The position numbers and the translations under genes were made by a program. Positions 8,698 to 20,138 of a stretch of 64,000 bases of DNA are shown piece by piece. The stretch spans positions 1 to 64,000 of the forward strand of contig CALUFC010000008.1 in assembly GCA_944319885.1 (NCBI GenBank). Direction: 5' to 3'. How positions within the stretch are numbered: position 1 is the stretch's first letter; the number at the start of each line of letters is the position of its first letter. The notes under the pieces are model-generated. The model worked only from the letters and a program-made list of their open reading frames with translations. It had not been told where the DNA came from and made no database searches. This stretch comes from an uncultured Coriobacteriaceae bacterium. Its GTDB lineage: Bacteria > Actinomycetota > Coriobacteriia > Coriobacteriales > Coriobacteriaceae.

Positions 8698-10158
8698 CTA
8701 GCTGCGACGCGCTGAAAGCATTCCGCGCACGGTATTAACCAGATAGCCGAACTCCTCAACTCGGAAGAGCGCGGCAAGCCCACAGTAAGCGGCGAACATA
8801 ACGAGCGTCTGAATAAGAATGAGCGCCACGTCGGACAGGCCGAACAGCGCAGGTACAAGCGAGAGCGCCGCAGCGATCGCAGAGAGCGCGAACGCGGGGC
8901 AGATGTCACGTACCTGCTCGAGATAGTCGTAGCCAATAACGCGCTTGTTGGGAGATGCATTGATAAATGTGGCAATGACACCGGTCACGATGTAGCCCGC
9001 CACGATGGCGTACAAATTGCGCAGTACAAAAACGGTGAACAGCAGCGTCATGATACCGAGGGCCTTCTTAATCACTTCGAGCTTTAAAAACAGATCACTC
9101 CTCCCCATGCCGTTAAGGACCTGGAGGTTGGTAGTGTGAATGGGCAGCAAGGCATATACAATGCAGTACATCTGCAAGAAGGGCACGCTGGGGACCCATG
9201 CTTCGCCCAGCACCACACGCACAATGGGCTCGGCCGCTGCAGCAAAGAGCACCATGCACGGCACAACGAGAAACGTACTGGTCTTGAGAGCGCGACGCGC
9301 GAGACGCTTCGCCTGCTCTCGACTTTCCTGCACGCGCGCCACCGCGGAAAGCATCACCGGCTGGATTGCGCCATCGAGCAGCGTGCCCACCGCATTGGGA
9401 TACTTTTTACCCTGGGAGACGTACCCGAGGTCTGCCGTGGTAAATACACGGCCAATCAAAAGATCGGACATGCTTTGGTATGCCTGCTCGAGCAAACCTG
9501 ATGCCAAAAGCTTCCACCCGAACCGAAAGAGCTTCACAGCCCGCTCCCCATCGAATACAAGCTGCGGCTTCCAAGGAATCTGAAGCGCGAGCACGGCGCA
9601 CTTGCACGCTTGCTGCGCCAGCTGCTGCAACACGAGGGCCCAGATGCCACCGCCGAGAAGCGCGCACACAATACCCGCAGTACCCGAAACCACGCCCGCA
9701 GTCACCGTCGCACGGAAGGTTTTTTGAAACTCAAGATTGCGCGCAACGATTGCCTCCTGGATGGCGTTGTACGCATTGATAAGCAGCACAAGCACGAGCA
9801 CACGCAGGGGCAGGATCGCCTGAGGCATGTGGTAGAAATCGGCGATGAAAGGCGCCGCAAAGAACAGCGCGACATACAGCGCCACCGACAGCGCAAAACT
9901 CATCCAGAAGACCGTCGAATAGTCGCGCTCCGTGGCATCGGGCACCTGGATGATGGCGGTATTGAGCCCGCTTTGAACGATAACGTTGCCAATGTTCACA
10001 AACACCAGCATGATGGCTAGCATGCCAAACTCGTCCGGCGCAAGCAGGCGCGCCATGACAACCTGAACGAGCAGCGTGACCACTGCGGTGCCACCCTGTT
10101 CGAAGAGCTTCCAAAAAAGGGAACTGATGGTACTTGCTTTCAGATTTTGAGAAGCCAC
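8698..10158 (-). CDS. Wzx-like polysaccharide flippase (MATE/MVF fold)
   Basis: A 486-residue protein with 12-14 hydrophobic segments and the family start SSLFWKLFEQGGTAVV, followed by MARLLAPDEFGMLA, the LxPxEFG signature of lipopolysaccharide/O-antigen flippases. The start is GTG 10158 with GGGAGGA upstream. It would move the undecaprenyl-diphosphate-linked repeat across the membrane. It is the first gene of a minus-strand unit with an aminotransferase and a GT2. No Wzy polymerase was recognised with certainty nearby; one of the large membrane proteins might fill that role. Confidence 0.85.
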   Translation of the reverse strand: MASQNLKASTISSLFWKLFEQGGTAVVTLLVQVVMARLLAPDEFGMLAIMLVFVNIGNVIVQSGLNTAIIQVPDATERDYSTVFWMSFALSVALYVALFFAAPFIADFYHMPQAILPLRVLVLVLLINAYNAIQEAIVARNLEFQKTFRATVTAGVVSGTAGIVCALLGGGIWALVLQQLAQQACKCAVLALQIPWKPQLVFDGERAVKLFRFGWKLLASGLLEQAYQSMSDLLIGRVFTTADLGYVSQGKKYPNAVGTLLDGAIQPVMLSAVARVQESREQAKRLARRALKTSTFLVVPCMVLFAAAAEPIVRVVLGEAWVPSVPFLQMYCIVYALLPIHTTNLQVLNGMGRSDLFLKLEVIKKALGIMTLLFTVFVLRNLYAIVAGYIVTGVIATFINASPNKRVIGYDYLEQVRDICPAFALSAIAAALSLVPALFGLSDVALILIQTLVMFAAYCGLAALFRVEEFGYLVNTVRGMLSARRS

Positions 10159-10174
10159 CCCGCGTATTCCTCCC

Positions 10175-10190
10175 GCATCCTAGAGGATGC
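10175..10190. promoter_or_regulatory. Palindrome GCATCC-TAGA-GGATGC in divergent leader
   Basis: This perfect 6-bp inverted repeat with a 4-base loop lies 17 bp before the flippase start, in the region shared with the divergent YfhO-type gene. It could be an operator or a small leader hairpin of the flippase mRNA. There is no U-tract, so it is not a terminator. Confidence 0.3.
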
Positions 10191-10264
10191 ATAGCAGCAA
10201 CAACTGTGCAAGATAGTATTGTAAACTGGAAGGTTGAACTGACCGTAAGAACCACGGGGGATTC

Positions 10265-12781
10265 ATGAACTGGTCGATGTATTACTACCTGGCCATCGCT
10301 GTTTTGATTGCCGCATCACTCTTTGGCCTGCTCATTTGGCAAACACCGAAGCTGTCGCAACCCAGCAGAAAGAGAACCCTTGCAGAGCTGCTGTTCATCT
10401 GCGCCATCTCGGCCGCCGCGCTCTTCACGATCTACGCTAACTTCTATTTCGAGCACCTTAGCTTTGCCTATGCCGTCGGAGATGTGGGGTCGGATACGAT
10501 CGAGCAGTATGTCCCCTTCTACCTCAATCTTATTGGCAACGTGCGCGATGGATCATTCACGTTCGTCGACTTCTGGAGCTTTGAATACGAGCTTGGGGTG
10601 AATGCCACCACATACCAATCCTGGCTCTATGATCCGTTTAACCTTATCGTTGTTCCCCTTGGCTTGCTGCTTGGAGAAGCTCATTTGAGCCTTATCCTCG
10701 TCATCGCGCAATCGGTCAAGGTCGTCTTGAGCGCACTATTGTTCGACCATTTCCTTACGCGTTTCTGCGACACTCCAATCGCCCGAGTCCTCGGCTCACT
10801 CCTGTACGCGCTCAGCGGCTTCATGATTCTCTACGGACAGCATTACTGGCTGGGAAGCGTGTTCCCCATCTTCACGCTTTGCATGCTCGCCTTCGAGCTG
10901 TACCTGGAAAAGAAAAGCGTCCCGCGGTTCCTTGTTGTCACGATCGTAGTGGGTCTTCTGCTCATGTGGTCACCCTACATCGCCTTTATGGTGCTACTGT
11001 TTGCCGCGCTCTATCTGCTACTGCGTATTCCATGCTATATGCAGACACATTCAATCCGTACGTATTTCGCCACCATTGGGAGAATGGCGGTGCCCGTGGC
11101 ATCAGGTGTGCTGCTTTCTGGTGTCGTCTTTATTCCCTATGCGCTCTTCCTGCTCACCGAAACATCGAGGACGTCGGGCTCGATGTCGCTTGCCGAGCAT
11201 ATCGTATTAAGCCTGACGAGTTTCATCAACCTTGATTGGGTTCCGGCAATCCTCAGCCGTACGCTGGGCAGCGGCCTCATCAATACCGGAGCGGGAACGG
11301 TAACTACCATTGTTTCCCCATCCTTTGACATGGATTTCACTGGGAGTTTCCCGTACGAGTTCATCTTGCTGGGCTACTCTGTCGGCGCGTTCGTTCTCCT
11401 CTCCCAGTTCTTTTCCTGGGCGTACATAGAGGGGTCAAAGAAGGCCAAGCTGCTCATCTCACTCGCGACGGTTCTCATTGCGCTGTATTGCTTCCACCAG
11501 TTCCTCCCAACAATCTTCACCGCAATGGTTCGACTACAATATAGGAGCTGTTTCATCATCGCGCTTCCCGCATGCACAGCCATGGCGCTCGGCTTTGAAA
11601 AGCGCATCCTACCAGGCAAGATTGCAAAGATGCCATTCGCGCTCGCTGCAATCCTCACCCTTGCAGTGCTCATATGGTCACTGCTTAACACCATGAACGG
11701 CCGACTGGTCTGCCTGTTCTATCTTGTTGCATTCGTCGCGATGATCGCCTGCGTCATCTTGTTGGTAAAGCAAAAGCTGCCATCGTCCGCCCTCACCGCG
11801 CTCTTCATCGCACTTGTGCTCTCGACATCGATCGTCGACGGCTTTTTTACCAACAACAGCCGAAAGACGGTCGCCATGTCGGACTTCCCCCTCTCCTTCG
11901 CATCGGAGAGCGGCAAAGACACCATCGCGGCGCTTGACTATCTCGAAGAGCACGACGACTCGTTTTATCGCATTGATAGCACCTATTCGATTTGGGTGCC
12001 CCTCAATGATTCCCTCATCCTCCACTATCCAAGCGCTTCGGCATACAACAGCTCGCCTGACAGCGATGTCGACGAGTTCTACCGCAAGCTATGGAAAGAA
12101 GCTATCTCCACATGGGCGGTTTACTCTCAGGGCTTCAAGAACAATCCCGATCAGCCTGCGGTCCTCGATCTTCTGAATGTAAAGTACGTTCTGTCCCTCG
12201 AGCCACTTGCCTATGATTGGTGCGAGCTTGAGCACCAGGAGGGCGCTGTCTACATCTACCGCAACACGGGCGCGGAATCCATCCTCACCGTTCGCGGCAA
12301 CGCAGTTGCAGAGTCAGAAGCTGATGCGCTTGAATCCGCCGAGGCTCGTCGAGCGCTTCTTGCAACCTCCGTCATCGTTCCCGATGAGGAATTGGACGCG
12401 CTGTCCGCCTCCCTCTCGACAGCACAACCCGATGCCCTGGCTGCGTCCTCAGAGTTTTACGAGGTGAGCAATGGCGAGATGAGCGGAACCGTCACTCTCG
12501 ATTCCGACGGCATCGCTTGCCTGGCAATCCCCAATACTGGTACATGGCATATCTCTATAGACGGTAAGACCGTTGATACATTCAGGGCAGATTACGGTTT
12601 TATTGGGTTCGAACTCTCTGCGGGAACCCATACGATTACCGCTACCTACACCCTTGCTGGAACAGACGCCGGACTCGCGCTCACCGGAGCTGGATTAGCG
12701 CTTTCCATCATTGCCTGCATCGTGATTTCACATCAGAATCGCACCAAGCAGCTTGGTTCGCATTCCCAAATTACCGCCTAA
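10265..12781 (+). CDS. YfhO-family large membrane glycosyltransferase
   Basis: An 838-residue protein with GGGGGATTC before ATG 10265. It has about 13 hydrophobic segments over residues 5-520, a soluble extracellular domain, and a last hydrophobic segment near the C-terminus (GLALTGAGLALSIIACIVIS). The first large loop contains GDVGSDTIEQYVPFY, the acidic-aromatic motif of the YfhO/GT-C group, and is followed by the ELGVNATTY region typical of the family. YfhO proteins transfer sugars from polyprenyl phosphate to wall or lipoteichoic polymers outside the cell. It is a single-gene unit facing away from the flippase. Likely partners are the polyprenyl-phosphate sugar synthases at 14056 and 18118. 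Confidence 0.8.
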   Translation: MNWSMYYYLAIAVLIAASLFGLLIWQTPKLSQPSRKRTLAELLFICAISAAALFTIYANFYFEHLSFAYAVGDVGSDTIEQYVPFYLNLIGNVRDGSFTFVDFWSFEYELGVNATTYQSWLYDPFNLIVVPLGLLLGEAHLSLILVIAQSVKVVLSALLFDHFLTRFCDTPIARVLGSLLYALSGFMILYGQHYWLGSVFPIFTLCMLAFELYLEKKSVPRFLVVTIVVGLLLMWSPYIAFMVLLFAALYLLLRIPCYMQTHSIRTYFATIGRMAVPVASGVLLSGVVFIPYALFLLTETSRTSGSMSLAEHIVLSLTSFINLDWVPAILSRTLGSGLINTGAGTVTTIVSPSFDMDFTGSFPYEFILLGYSVGAFVLLSQFFSWAYIEGSKKAKLLISLATVLIALYCFHQFLPTIFTAMVRLQYRSCFIIALPACTAMALGFEKRILPGKIAKMPFALAAILTLAVLIWSLLNTMNGRLVCLFYLVAFVAMIACVILLVKQKLPSSALTALFIALVLSTSIVDGFFTNNSRKTVAMSDFPLSFASESGKDTIAALDYLEEHDDSFYRIDSTYSIWVPLNDSLILHYPSASAYNSSPDSDVDEFYRKLWKEAISTWAVYSQGFKNNPDQPAVLDLLNVKYVLSLEPLAYDWCELEHQEGAVYIYRNTGAESILTVRGNAVAESEADALESAEARRALLATSVIVPDEELDALSASLSTAQPDALAASSEFYEVSNGEMSGTVTLDSDGIACLAIPNTGTWHISIDGKTVDTFRADYGFIGFELSAGTHTITATYTLAGTDAGLALTGAGLALSIIACIVISHQNRTKQLGSHSQITA

Positions 12782-12792
12782 TTGACAGCAAT

Positions 12793-12824
12793 GGCGGCCC
12801 GTCCAGCTTTTTGGACGGGCCGCC
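12793..12824. terminator. Convergent hairpin after the YfhO gene
   Basis: GGCGGCCCGTCC and GGACGGGCCGCC form a perfect 12-bp stem with an 8-base AGCTTTTT loop, 11 bp after the YfhO stop and 24 bp from the convergent ATP-grasp stop. There is no U-run after the stem on either strand, so it may block read-through both ways but is not a textbook intrinsic terminator. Confidence 0.55.
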
Positions 12825-12848
12825 ACCTCAAGCTTCATCGTGTGCTCG

Positions 12849-14045
12849 CTATCCGAGATGCACACACGCCTCCACCTGGTGGAGCACTTCATCGAAATAC
12901 GCCTCGTCCGCCGTCTTCATAATGAGGTGGCCGTAGCGGTTCGTCCCGTTTCTCATAGGCGAAACCTCATCGCCCACCGAAACATCCAAGCTCACTATGG
13001 CATCATGTTCGCGACAGATATCGTCAATACGGTCCTTGTCGATTGCGAGCACCTTGCCGCCCGATTGGCTGAACATGAGCTTAGCCATGCTTGGAACGGT
13101 CGCGTCGTACGCCAGGTCGGGCCTTTCGCCGAGCGCGTTACGGACAATCTGAGCGTAAAAATCGATACCGGTATGCAGAGAAATCAGTTCAGGGATACAC
13201 GTCGCGCCGCATCTGCCGCCAACCTCGATAATCGAGATGCCACCGTCGGGCATGAGAATGGCGTCGCCGTCGATGGCGGTATTATCCAACCCGGTTGCCT
13301 GCACAATCTTCTCAACCTCATGCAACACGCGATCGTTTAATGACGAATCGGCTCGATACGGGAAGGCATGCCCAACAGAGATAGTTGTTCCGCCGGCCAG
13401 ACGCGTGTACTTGTCATGCGTCAGGCAGAGCTCAACATGTCCATCGGAAGCGAATGCCTCAAACCCAAAATCAAGACCAGAAACAAAACCCTCTACGATG
13501 GCGTGATCGGTACGGGTTACCGCCATGGCAGCTTCAAAGGCGTCGGCAATACCTTCACGCGCCAAAACCTTGGTGATACCACGGCTGCCGGATACATCGC
13601 ACGCCTTTACCATCACGGGGAAACCGATACGCTCTGCCGCACGCTGAGCCTCGTCAACAGACCGCACCTCCTCGAATGGAGATGTTGAGACACCGCCGTC
13701 GAGCAGAGCACGTTTCATCGCTGCTTTTTCGGTTGCACGGGCGGCTGCTGCCGCTGAGATGCCGCGAAGGCCAAGCGCATCACATACAGCGCCGATTGCG
13801 GGCACGGCGACATCGGTACCTGTAGTCGTGATACCGTCGATCCTCTCTTTGCGCGCGGCTGCCAGGATGCCCTCAACGTCTGTGGTATCGAGCTCATAGA
13901 CCGTATCGGCACGCGCAAAACCAGGATAGTCTCCGGCACGACTCACGACGATCACCTGAGCGCCAAGTTCCCGTGCCTTATTAATTAGGGGAACCTGATA
14001 AACACCAGCTCCTAAAACCATGAGCTTTTTTCCAGAGACCGACAT
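12849..14045 (-). CDS. ATP-grasp domain enzyme (carboxylate-amine ligase fold)
   Basis: A 398-residue protein with AGGGGGCACC before ATG 14045. The N-terminal pre-ATP-grasp domain starts KLMVLGAGVYQVPLINKARELG, as in carbamoyl-phosphate synthase and PurK/CarB-like enzymes. The ATP-grasp core has FPVMVKACDVSGSRG (ATP-binding lysine and glycine loop), a DGDAILM strand and the metal site ISIIEVGGRCGATC. These enzymes join a carboxylate to an amine through an acyl phosphate. It lies 10 bp after the GT2 at 14056 in a minus-strand run with an aminotransferase-fold protein, rfbD and rfbB. I infer amide modification of a sugar or a small amino-acid substituent, but the substrates are unknown. Confidence 0.75.
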   Translation of the reverse strand: MSVSGKKLMVLGAGVYQVPLINKARELGAQVIVVSRAGDYPGFARADTVYELDTTDVEGILAAARKERIDGITTTGTDVAVPAIGAVCDALGLRGISAAAAARATEKAAMKRALLDGGVSTSPFEEVRSVDEAQRAAERIGFPVMVKACDVSGSRGITKVLAREGIADAFEAAMAVTRTDHAIVEGFVSGLDFGFEAFASDGHVELCLTHDKYTRLAGGTTISVGHAFPYRADSSLNDRVLHEVEKIVQATGLDNTAIDGDAILMPDGGISIIEVGGRCGATCIPELISLHTGIDFYAQIVRNALGERPDLAYDATVPSMAKLMFSQSGGKVLAIDKDRIDDICREHDAIVSLDVSVGDEVSPMRNGTNRYGHLIMKTADEAYFDEVLHQVEACVHLG

Positions 14046-14055
14046 AAGGTGCCCC

Positions 14056-14988
14056 CTAATCGATTTCCTTTTTCCGAATCACATAATGCGGCATCTTCTT
14101 TGCTTCATCGAGGATATTCATGAGGTACATGCCGATGATGCCCAGACTCAGCAGGATGAGGCCACCAAATGCGAGCAGCAGCAAAACCAACGTCGTAAAG
14201 CCCTCCACAGACACACCAAACGCAAAATAGCGAATGAGGTACCAGATGCCGAGTACGATGCTTACGAGAAAACTGACGATACCGATGTTGCGCACGATCG
14301 TGAGCGGCAGCGCCGTGTGCGTTGTGATGTCAAAGATCAGCTCGTGAACAAGTTTGCTGAACGAATATCCGCTCTTGCCGAAAGCGCGCGCATCATGGTG
14401 AACCGGAACATTGATGATGCGATTCGAGGTGAGAACGAGCAGGTTTCCAATTTGAGGAAGATGCGTATTCGTTTGCAGGATGGCATCAACGATGAACTTG
14501 CGCATGAGCCTGAAGCTCGTGATCTCAAGATTCGGATCTTTACCGAGCATTTTCGAGGTCATGTACACCGAGAACTTCGTCCCCAGTTTACGAATGGGAT
14601 TATGTTTGCGCCCCTCATAACTCGCGATGATAACATCAACGTCGTCTCGAGCATCCATGGTGTTGATGAGCTTGGGAATCTCCTCTGGTGGATGCTGCAG
14701 ATCATCATCCATCGTGATAATGAAATCGCCCTGAGCCATAGAAAAACCGCAGAGAAGCGCAGGATGCTGCCCGAAGTTCTTCGCCATCTGCACGATCTTG
14801 ACGCGCTTGTCGCGAGCGTGCAGAGACTCCATAACAGAGAACGATGAATCGCGCGAGCTGTCATCCACGAGGATCAGCTCAAAATCGCGTTTCAGTTCAT
14901 TATCGAATACGTTGCATAGGCGTTGATACAAATCCTCGAGCGTATGCTCCGAGTTATACACAGGAACGACAACGGAATAAAGACTCAT
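14056..14988 (-). CDS. Polyprenyl-phosphate GT2 (GtrB/ArnC-like) with two C-terminal membrane helices
   Basis: A 310-residue enzyme. Motifs are YSVVVPVYNSEHTLEDLY, DDSSRDSS, MAKNFGQHPALLCGF and MDDDLQHPPEEI (about residue 95). Two hydrophobic helices near residues 230-255 and 265-290 end the protein, the form seen in GtrB, ArnC and DPM-type enzymes that load a sugar on undecaprenyl phosphate at the inner face. Such lipid-linked sugars serve GT-C enzymes outside. It is in an apparent operon with ATP-grasp and aminotransferase-like genes. Confidence 0.82.
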   Translation of the reverse strand: MSLYSVVVPVYNSEHTLEDLYQRLCNVFDNELKRDFELILVDDSSRDSSFSVMESLHARDKRVKIVQMAKNFGQHPALLCGFSMAQGDFIITMDDDLQHPPEEIPKLINTMDARDDVDVIIASYEGRKHNPIRKLGTKFSVYMTSKMLGKDPNLEITSFRLMRKFIVDAILQTNTHLPQIGNLLVLTSNRIINVPVHHDARAFGKSGYSFSKLVHELIFDITTHTALPLTIVRNIGIVSFLVSIVLGIWYLIRYFAFGVSVEGFTTLVLLLLAFGGLILLSLGIIGMYLMNILDEAKKMPHYVIRKKEID

Positions 14989-15009
14989 AGCAGCTTTCTC
15001 TCGTCTCCT

Positions 15010-15993
15010 TTACATCAGTTCTCGCGCGAGCGTGGCAACCCGATGCATGTCATCTGAGCTGTATCGCTGATCACACGGCAGCGGTAGAATATTAGCAGCG
15101 CATTGATATTCCACCGAACGGGCATCACAGGAACGAATCACGTTGTTCCAATATGTGGGAACGTACACCTTATGCTCGGCAAGGCGTTTTCTCAGCACAA
15201 CACCCTCTGTGCAGTACAACGGATACGCAAGGGGACCGTCACTTGTCTGGAACGGGCTGAGCACGCCTGCAATACCCTCAGAACGTATAGCGTTGACATC
15301 TTTGAGCAGGGAATCGAGAACAGCATAGTTCTCATTGCGCCGCGCGCACGCAGCTTCATAGTCAATTCCGCGCAGGAGATTGCGCGTGAGCTTCGACATC
15401 GCTTTGGGCGTCGCCTGATAGTAGCCATCCGCAACGCGATGAAGCTCGGCGTAATGCGCAGAACCCGTCTCTTCAAACCTGCCCATGACATGTGACATAC
15501 GCCCAAATGAAATATCAACTTCATCTGGCTCATCCAGCTGAAGCGGCGTATAAAGATAGGCGCCATCGGGTAATCCAAAGAACTTTCGACATGAATATAG
15601 CGTGGGAACACCTTCAACAGGCCGCTGGAAAAAGCTATGGGTGTGATCGACAATGATGTTGCCGAACATGGTGCGCGACGCCTTGATCTTCTCATCTGAA
15701 AGCTGGCCCAAATAGTTTACGAGCAGCAGCCATTCGCCATCAGCCATCTTCGCGGAAAGCTTGGGCATCAAGTATGCATCCTGTCGGTAGAAGCGAAGAG
15801 CGATCCCCTCTCGCTCGCAAATCGATGTCATCGAATCGCACAGGAGCTCCGGGGCATAGACGCACGTAACGTTAACGCTCTTGAGAAAGTACAGAAACGC
15901 CGTTCTGCCTAAATTGAGCGCAAGCGCTCCTCCGTGATACTCCGCCCCTCGGTTTTCTTCCAGACCGAAGTAGCCCCCTATCTCCTTCGCCAT
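15010..15993 (-). CDS. Divergent PLP-aminotransferase-fold protein
   Basis: A 327-residue protein. ATG 15993 (MAKEIGGYFGLEEN) is preferred; GAGGGG lies upstream inside the end of rfbD and the start is 9 bases past the rfbD stop. The protein keeps the DegT-type order: LNLGRTAFLYFLK near the phosphate-binding turn, NIIVDHTHSFFQ (Asp116) where the pyridine-binding Asp is expected, and CRKFFGLPDGAYLY (Lys137) at the place of the Schiff-base lysine. The usual SF..-K-T..EGG wording is gone, and it is shorter than normal DegT enzymes. It could be an active but unusual sugar aminotransferase, or a PLP-fold protein with a new role together with the ATP-grasp gene. Confidence 0.6.
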   Translation of the reverse strand: MAKEIGGYFGLEENRGAEYHGGALALNLGRTAFLYFLKSVNVTCVYAPELLCDSMTSICEREGIALRFYRQDAYLMPKLSAKMADGEWLLLVNYLGQLSDEKIKASRTMFGNIIVDHTHSFFQRPVEGVPTLYSCRKFFGLPDGAYLYTPLQLDEPDEVDISFGRMSHVMGRFEETGSAHYAELHRVADGYYQATPKAMSKLTRNLLRGIDYEAACARRNENYAVLDSLLKDVNAIRSEGIAGVLSPFQTSDGPLAYPLYCTEGVVLRKRLAEHKVYVPTYWNNVIRSCDARSVEYQCAANILPLPCDQRYSSDDMHRVATLARELM

Positions 15994-16001
15994 AATGTCG
16001 A

Positions 16002-16907
16002 TTACCCCTCGAACTCCGGAAGATTCGCCATGAACGTATCGAGCGCATCCTGCCAAAGGCGCATCTCGTCACCGATTGTATCCTCAAGATGCTTGTTGCG
16101 CAGCGCAGAGAACAGTGGGCGTCGTGCAGCATCCGGATGCGCCTCGGCATATTCATCCGAAGTGCAAGGTGTAACGATTGCAGGATCATAACCCGCACGC
16201 GCTACGATGGCTCGCGTGAACTCCGCCCACGAGCAGATGCCGTTGTTCGTGCAGTGGTAGATGCCGTAGTTCTCAGTCTCGGCAATCTTGAGAATCTCAT
16301 ATGCCAAATCATTGGCAGAAGTTGGATTGCCCACCTGATCGTCGACAACCATCATATGTCCCACATCGCGCGCAAGCCGCAGCATGGTCTTGACGAAGTT
16401 CTTGCCCACATAGCCATACAGCCACGCGGTACGCACAACAAACGTCTTGGAGTTCGCCGCGAGCGCGAGCTTCTCGCCCTCGAGCTTGGTACGCCCATAG
16501 GCACTGATGGGAGCCGTCTCGTCGGTTTCCACGCGCTCACCCGCAGCGTTGCCGGGAAACACGTAATCGGTGGAAATGTGCACGAGCTTAGCACCTTGGC
16601 TGGCGCATGCCTTCGCCAGGTTCGCAGGCCCCAGCGCGTTCACGCGATACGCCGCGTCCTCGGCGGTCTCGCAACCGTCCACGTTCGTCATCGCGGCGCC
16701 GTTTATCACCACATCAAACTCATGTGCAGCAAAGAACGCATTGACCGCATCCTCATCCGTGATGTCGAGCTGCGCAACATCGGCATATACCACATCGGCG
16801 TCTTGATAAAGAGCCGGAATGGGACCGATCTCCGCCGTGCCTGTTTCGAACAAGCGCTTGAGCTCATTGCCCAGCTGTCCATTGCAGCCCGTGACTAGGA
16901 CCTTCAT
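16002..16907 (-). CDS. rfbD: dTDP-4-dehydrorhamnose reductase
   Basis: A 301-residue short-chain reductase that makes dTDP-L-rhamnose, the last step of the pathway, using NAD(P)H. It starts MKVLVTGCNGQLGNELKRL with the glycine-rich loop, has VHISTDYVFPG, the catalytic YGRTKLEGE, and FVVRTAWLYG, all typical of RfbD/RmlD. It lies 30 bp downstream of rfbB on the same strand and 9 bp before the next start, so it sits in the middle of an operon. Confidence 0.93.
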   Translation of the reverse strand: MKVLVTGCNGQLGNELKRLFETGTAEIGPIPALYQDADVVYADVAQLDITDEDAVNAFFAAHEFDVVINGAAMTNVDGCETAEDAAYRVNALGPANLAKACASQGAKLVHISTDYVFPGNAAGERVETDETAPISAYGRTKLEGEKLALAANSKTFVVRTAWLYGYVGKNFVKTMLRLARDVGHMMVVDDQVGNPTSANDLAYEILKIAETENYGIYHCTNNGICSWAEFTRAIVARAGYDPAIVTPCTSDEYAEAHPDAARRPLFSALRNKHLEDTIGDEMRLWQDALDTFMANLPEFEG

Positions 16908-16937
16908 CTCGAGACTCCCCTATCTATCTGGCCTAGA

Positions 16938-19092
<2,155 letters not shown>

Positions 19093-19095
19093 AAA

Positions 19096-19121
19096 GCGGC
19101 GCAGCGCTTTCGCTGCACCGC
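19096..19121 (-). terminator. Terminator of rfbA, between convergent genes
   Basis: GCGG-C-GCAGCG / CGCTGC-A-CCGC forms a 10-bp stem with one mismatch and a CTTT loop. On the minus strand it is followed by CTTTTC, fitting the end of the rfbA transcript; the GT2 at 18118 ends 4 bp away on the other side. Confidence 0.6.
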
Positions 19122-19159
19122 CTCCTTACTGTTGCTGTCTAAATCCGCAAGTACATTGA

Positions 19160-20062
19160 TTAAAACTCGCGTCTAGGGTTGATATACATGCCCTCAGCGA
19201 CCTTCTTGAGGTGCTGGCCGTACACGCTCTTACCATAGCGTTCAGCACAGGCAAGCAGCGTCTCGCGGTCGATCCAGCCGTTCTCAAAGGCAATCTCCTC
19301 AAGGATGGAGACCGGCGTATCCTGAGCGCGCTCCACAGCACGGACAAACTCCCCCGCCTCGTAGAGGCTCTCCATGGTACCGGTGTCGAGCCAGGCGTAG
19401 CCACGACCGAGCGTTACAACCGAGAGCGACCCGTCTTCGAGGTACATACGGTTGAGATCGGTAATCTCGAGCTCGCCACGGGCAGAGGGCTTCACCTGCT
19501 TGGCGAAATCGCACACGCGGCCATCGTAGAAGTAGAGACCCGTGACGGCATAGGAGCTCTTGGGGTGCTCGGGCTTCTCCTCAATGGAGATGGCGTTGAA
19601 ATCCTTGTCGAACTCAACGACACCAAAACGCTCAGGATCGTCCACATGGTAGCCGAAGACCGTGGCGCCAGCGCCGGTCTCCGCCTGTTCTACAGCGCGA
19701 CGCAGATGACGCGACAAGCCATTGCCAAAGAAGATGTTGTCGCCCAGCACAAGCGCACAGGGCTCGCCGGCAATGAACTCCTCACCGATGATGAAGGCCT
19801 GTGCAAGGCCGTCCGGCGAGGGCTGCTCGGCATAAGAAAGGTTCACACCGAAGTCCGATCCATCTTTGAGGAGGCGTTCAAAGTTTGGCAAGTCCTGCGG
19901 TGTTGAGATGATAAGGATGTCACGGATACCCGCCATCATGAGAACAGAAAGCGGGTAGTAGATCATGGGCTTGTCGTACACGGGCAGCAGCTGCTTCGAT
20001 GTAACAAGCGTGAGCGGATACAGGCGCGTGCCCGATCCACCCGCGAGAATGATGCCTTTCAT
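19160..20062 (-). CDS. rfbA: Glucose-1-phosphate thymidylyltransferase
   Basis: A 300-residue nucleotidyltransferase making dTDP-glucose from dTTP and glucose 1-phosphate, the entry to the rhamnose pathway. It begins [18 protein letters not shown] with the catalytic Arg/Lys loop, then [13 protein letters not shown] and [18 protein letters not shown] and [19 protein letters not shown] are the substrate-binding strands. AGGAGAACC precedes ATG 20062. It is a stand-alone gene, downstream of the 20139-23838 minus-strand unit by 76 bp. Confidence 0.94.
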   Translation of the reverse strand: MKGIILAGGSGTRLYPLTLVTSKQLLPVYDKPMIYYPLSVLMMAGIRDILIISTPQDLPNFERLLKDGSDFGVNLSYAEQPSPDGLAQAFIIGEEFIAGEPCALVLGDNIFFGNGLSRHLRRAVEQAETGAGATVFGYHVDDPERFGVVEFDKDFNAISIEEKPEHPKSSYAVTGLYFYDGRVCDFAKQVKPSARGELEITDLNRMYLEDGSLSVVTLGRGYAWLDTGTMESLYEAGEFVRAVERAQDTPVSILEEIAFENGWIDRETLLACAERYGKSVYGQHLKKVAEGMYINPRREF

Positions 20063-20138
20063 GGTTCTCCTAACACGACCTAGACGATGGAACTATCATA
20101 TCCGCCATACGGACCAAGAGACAAACTCCGTTCTCCTC

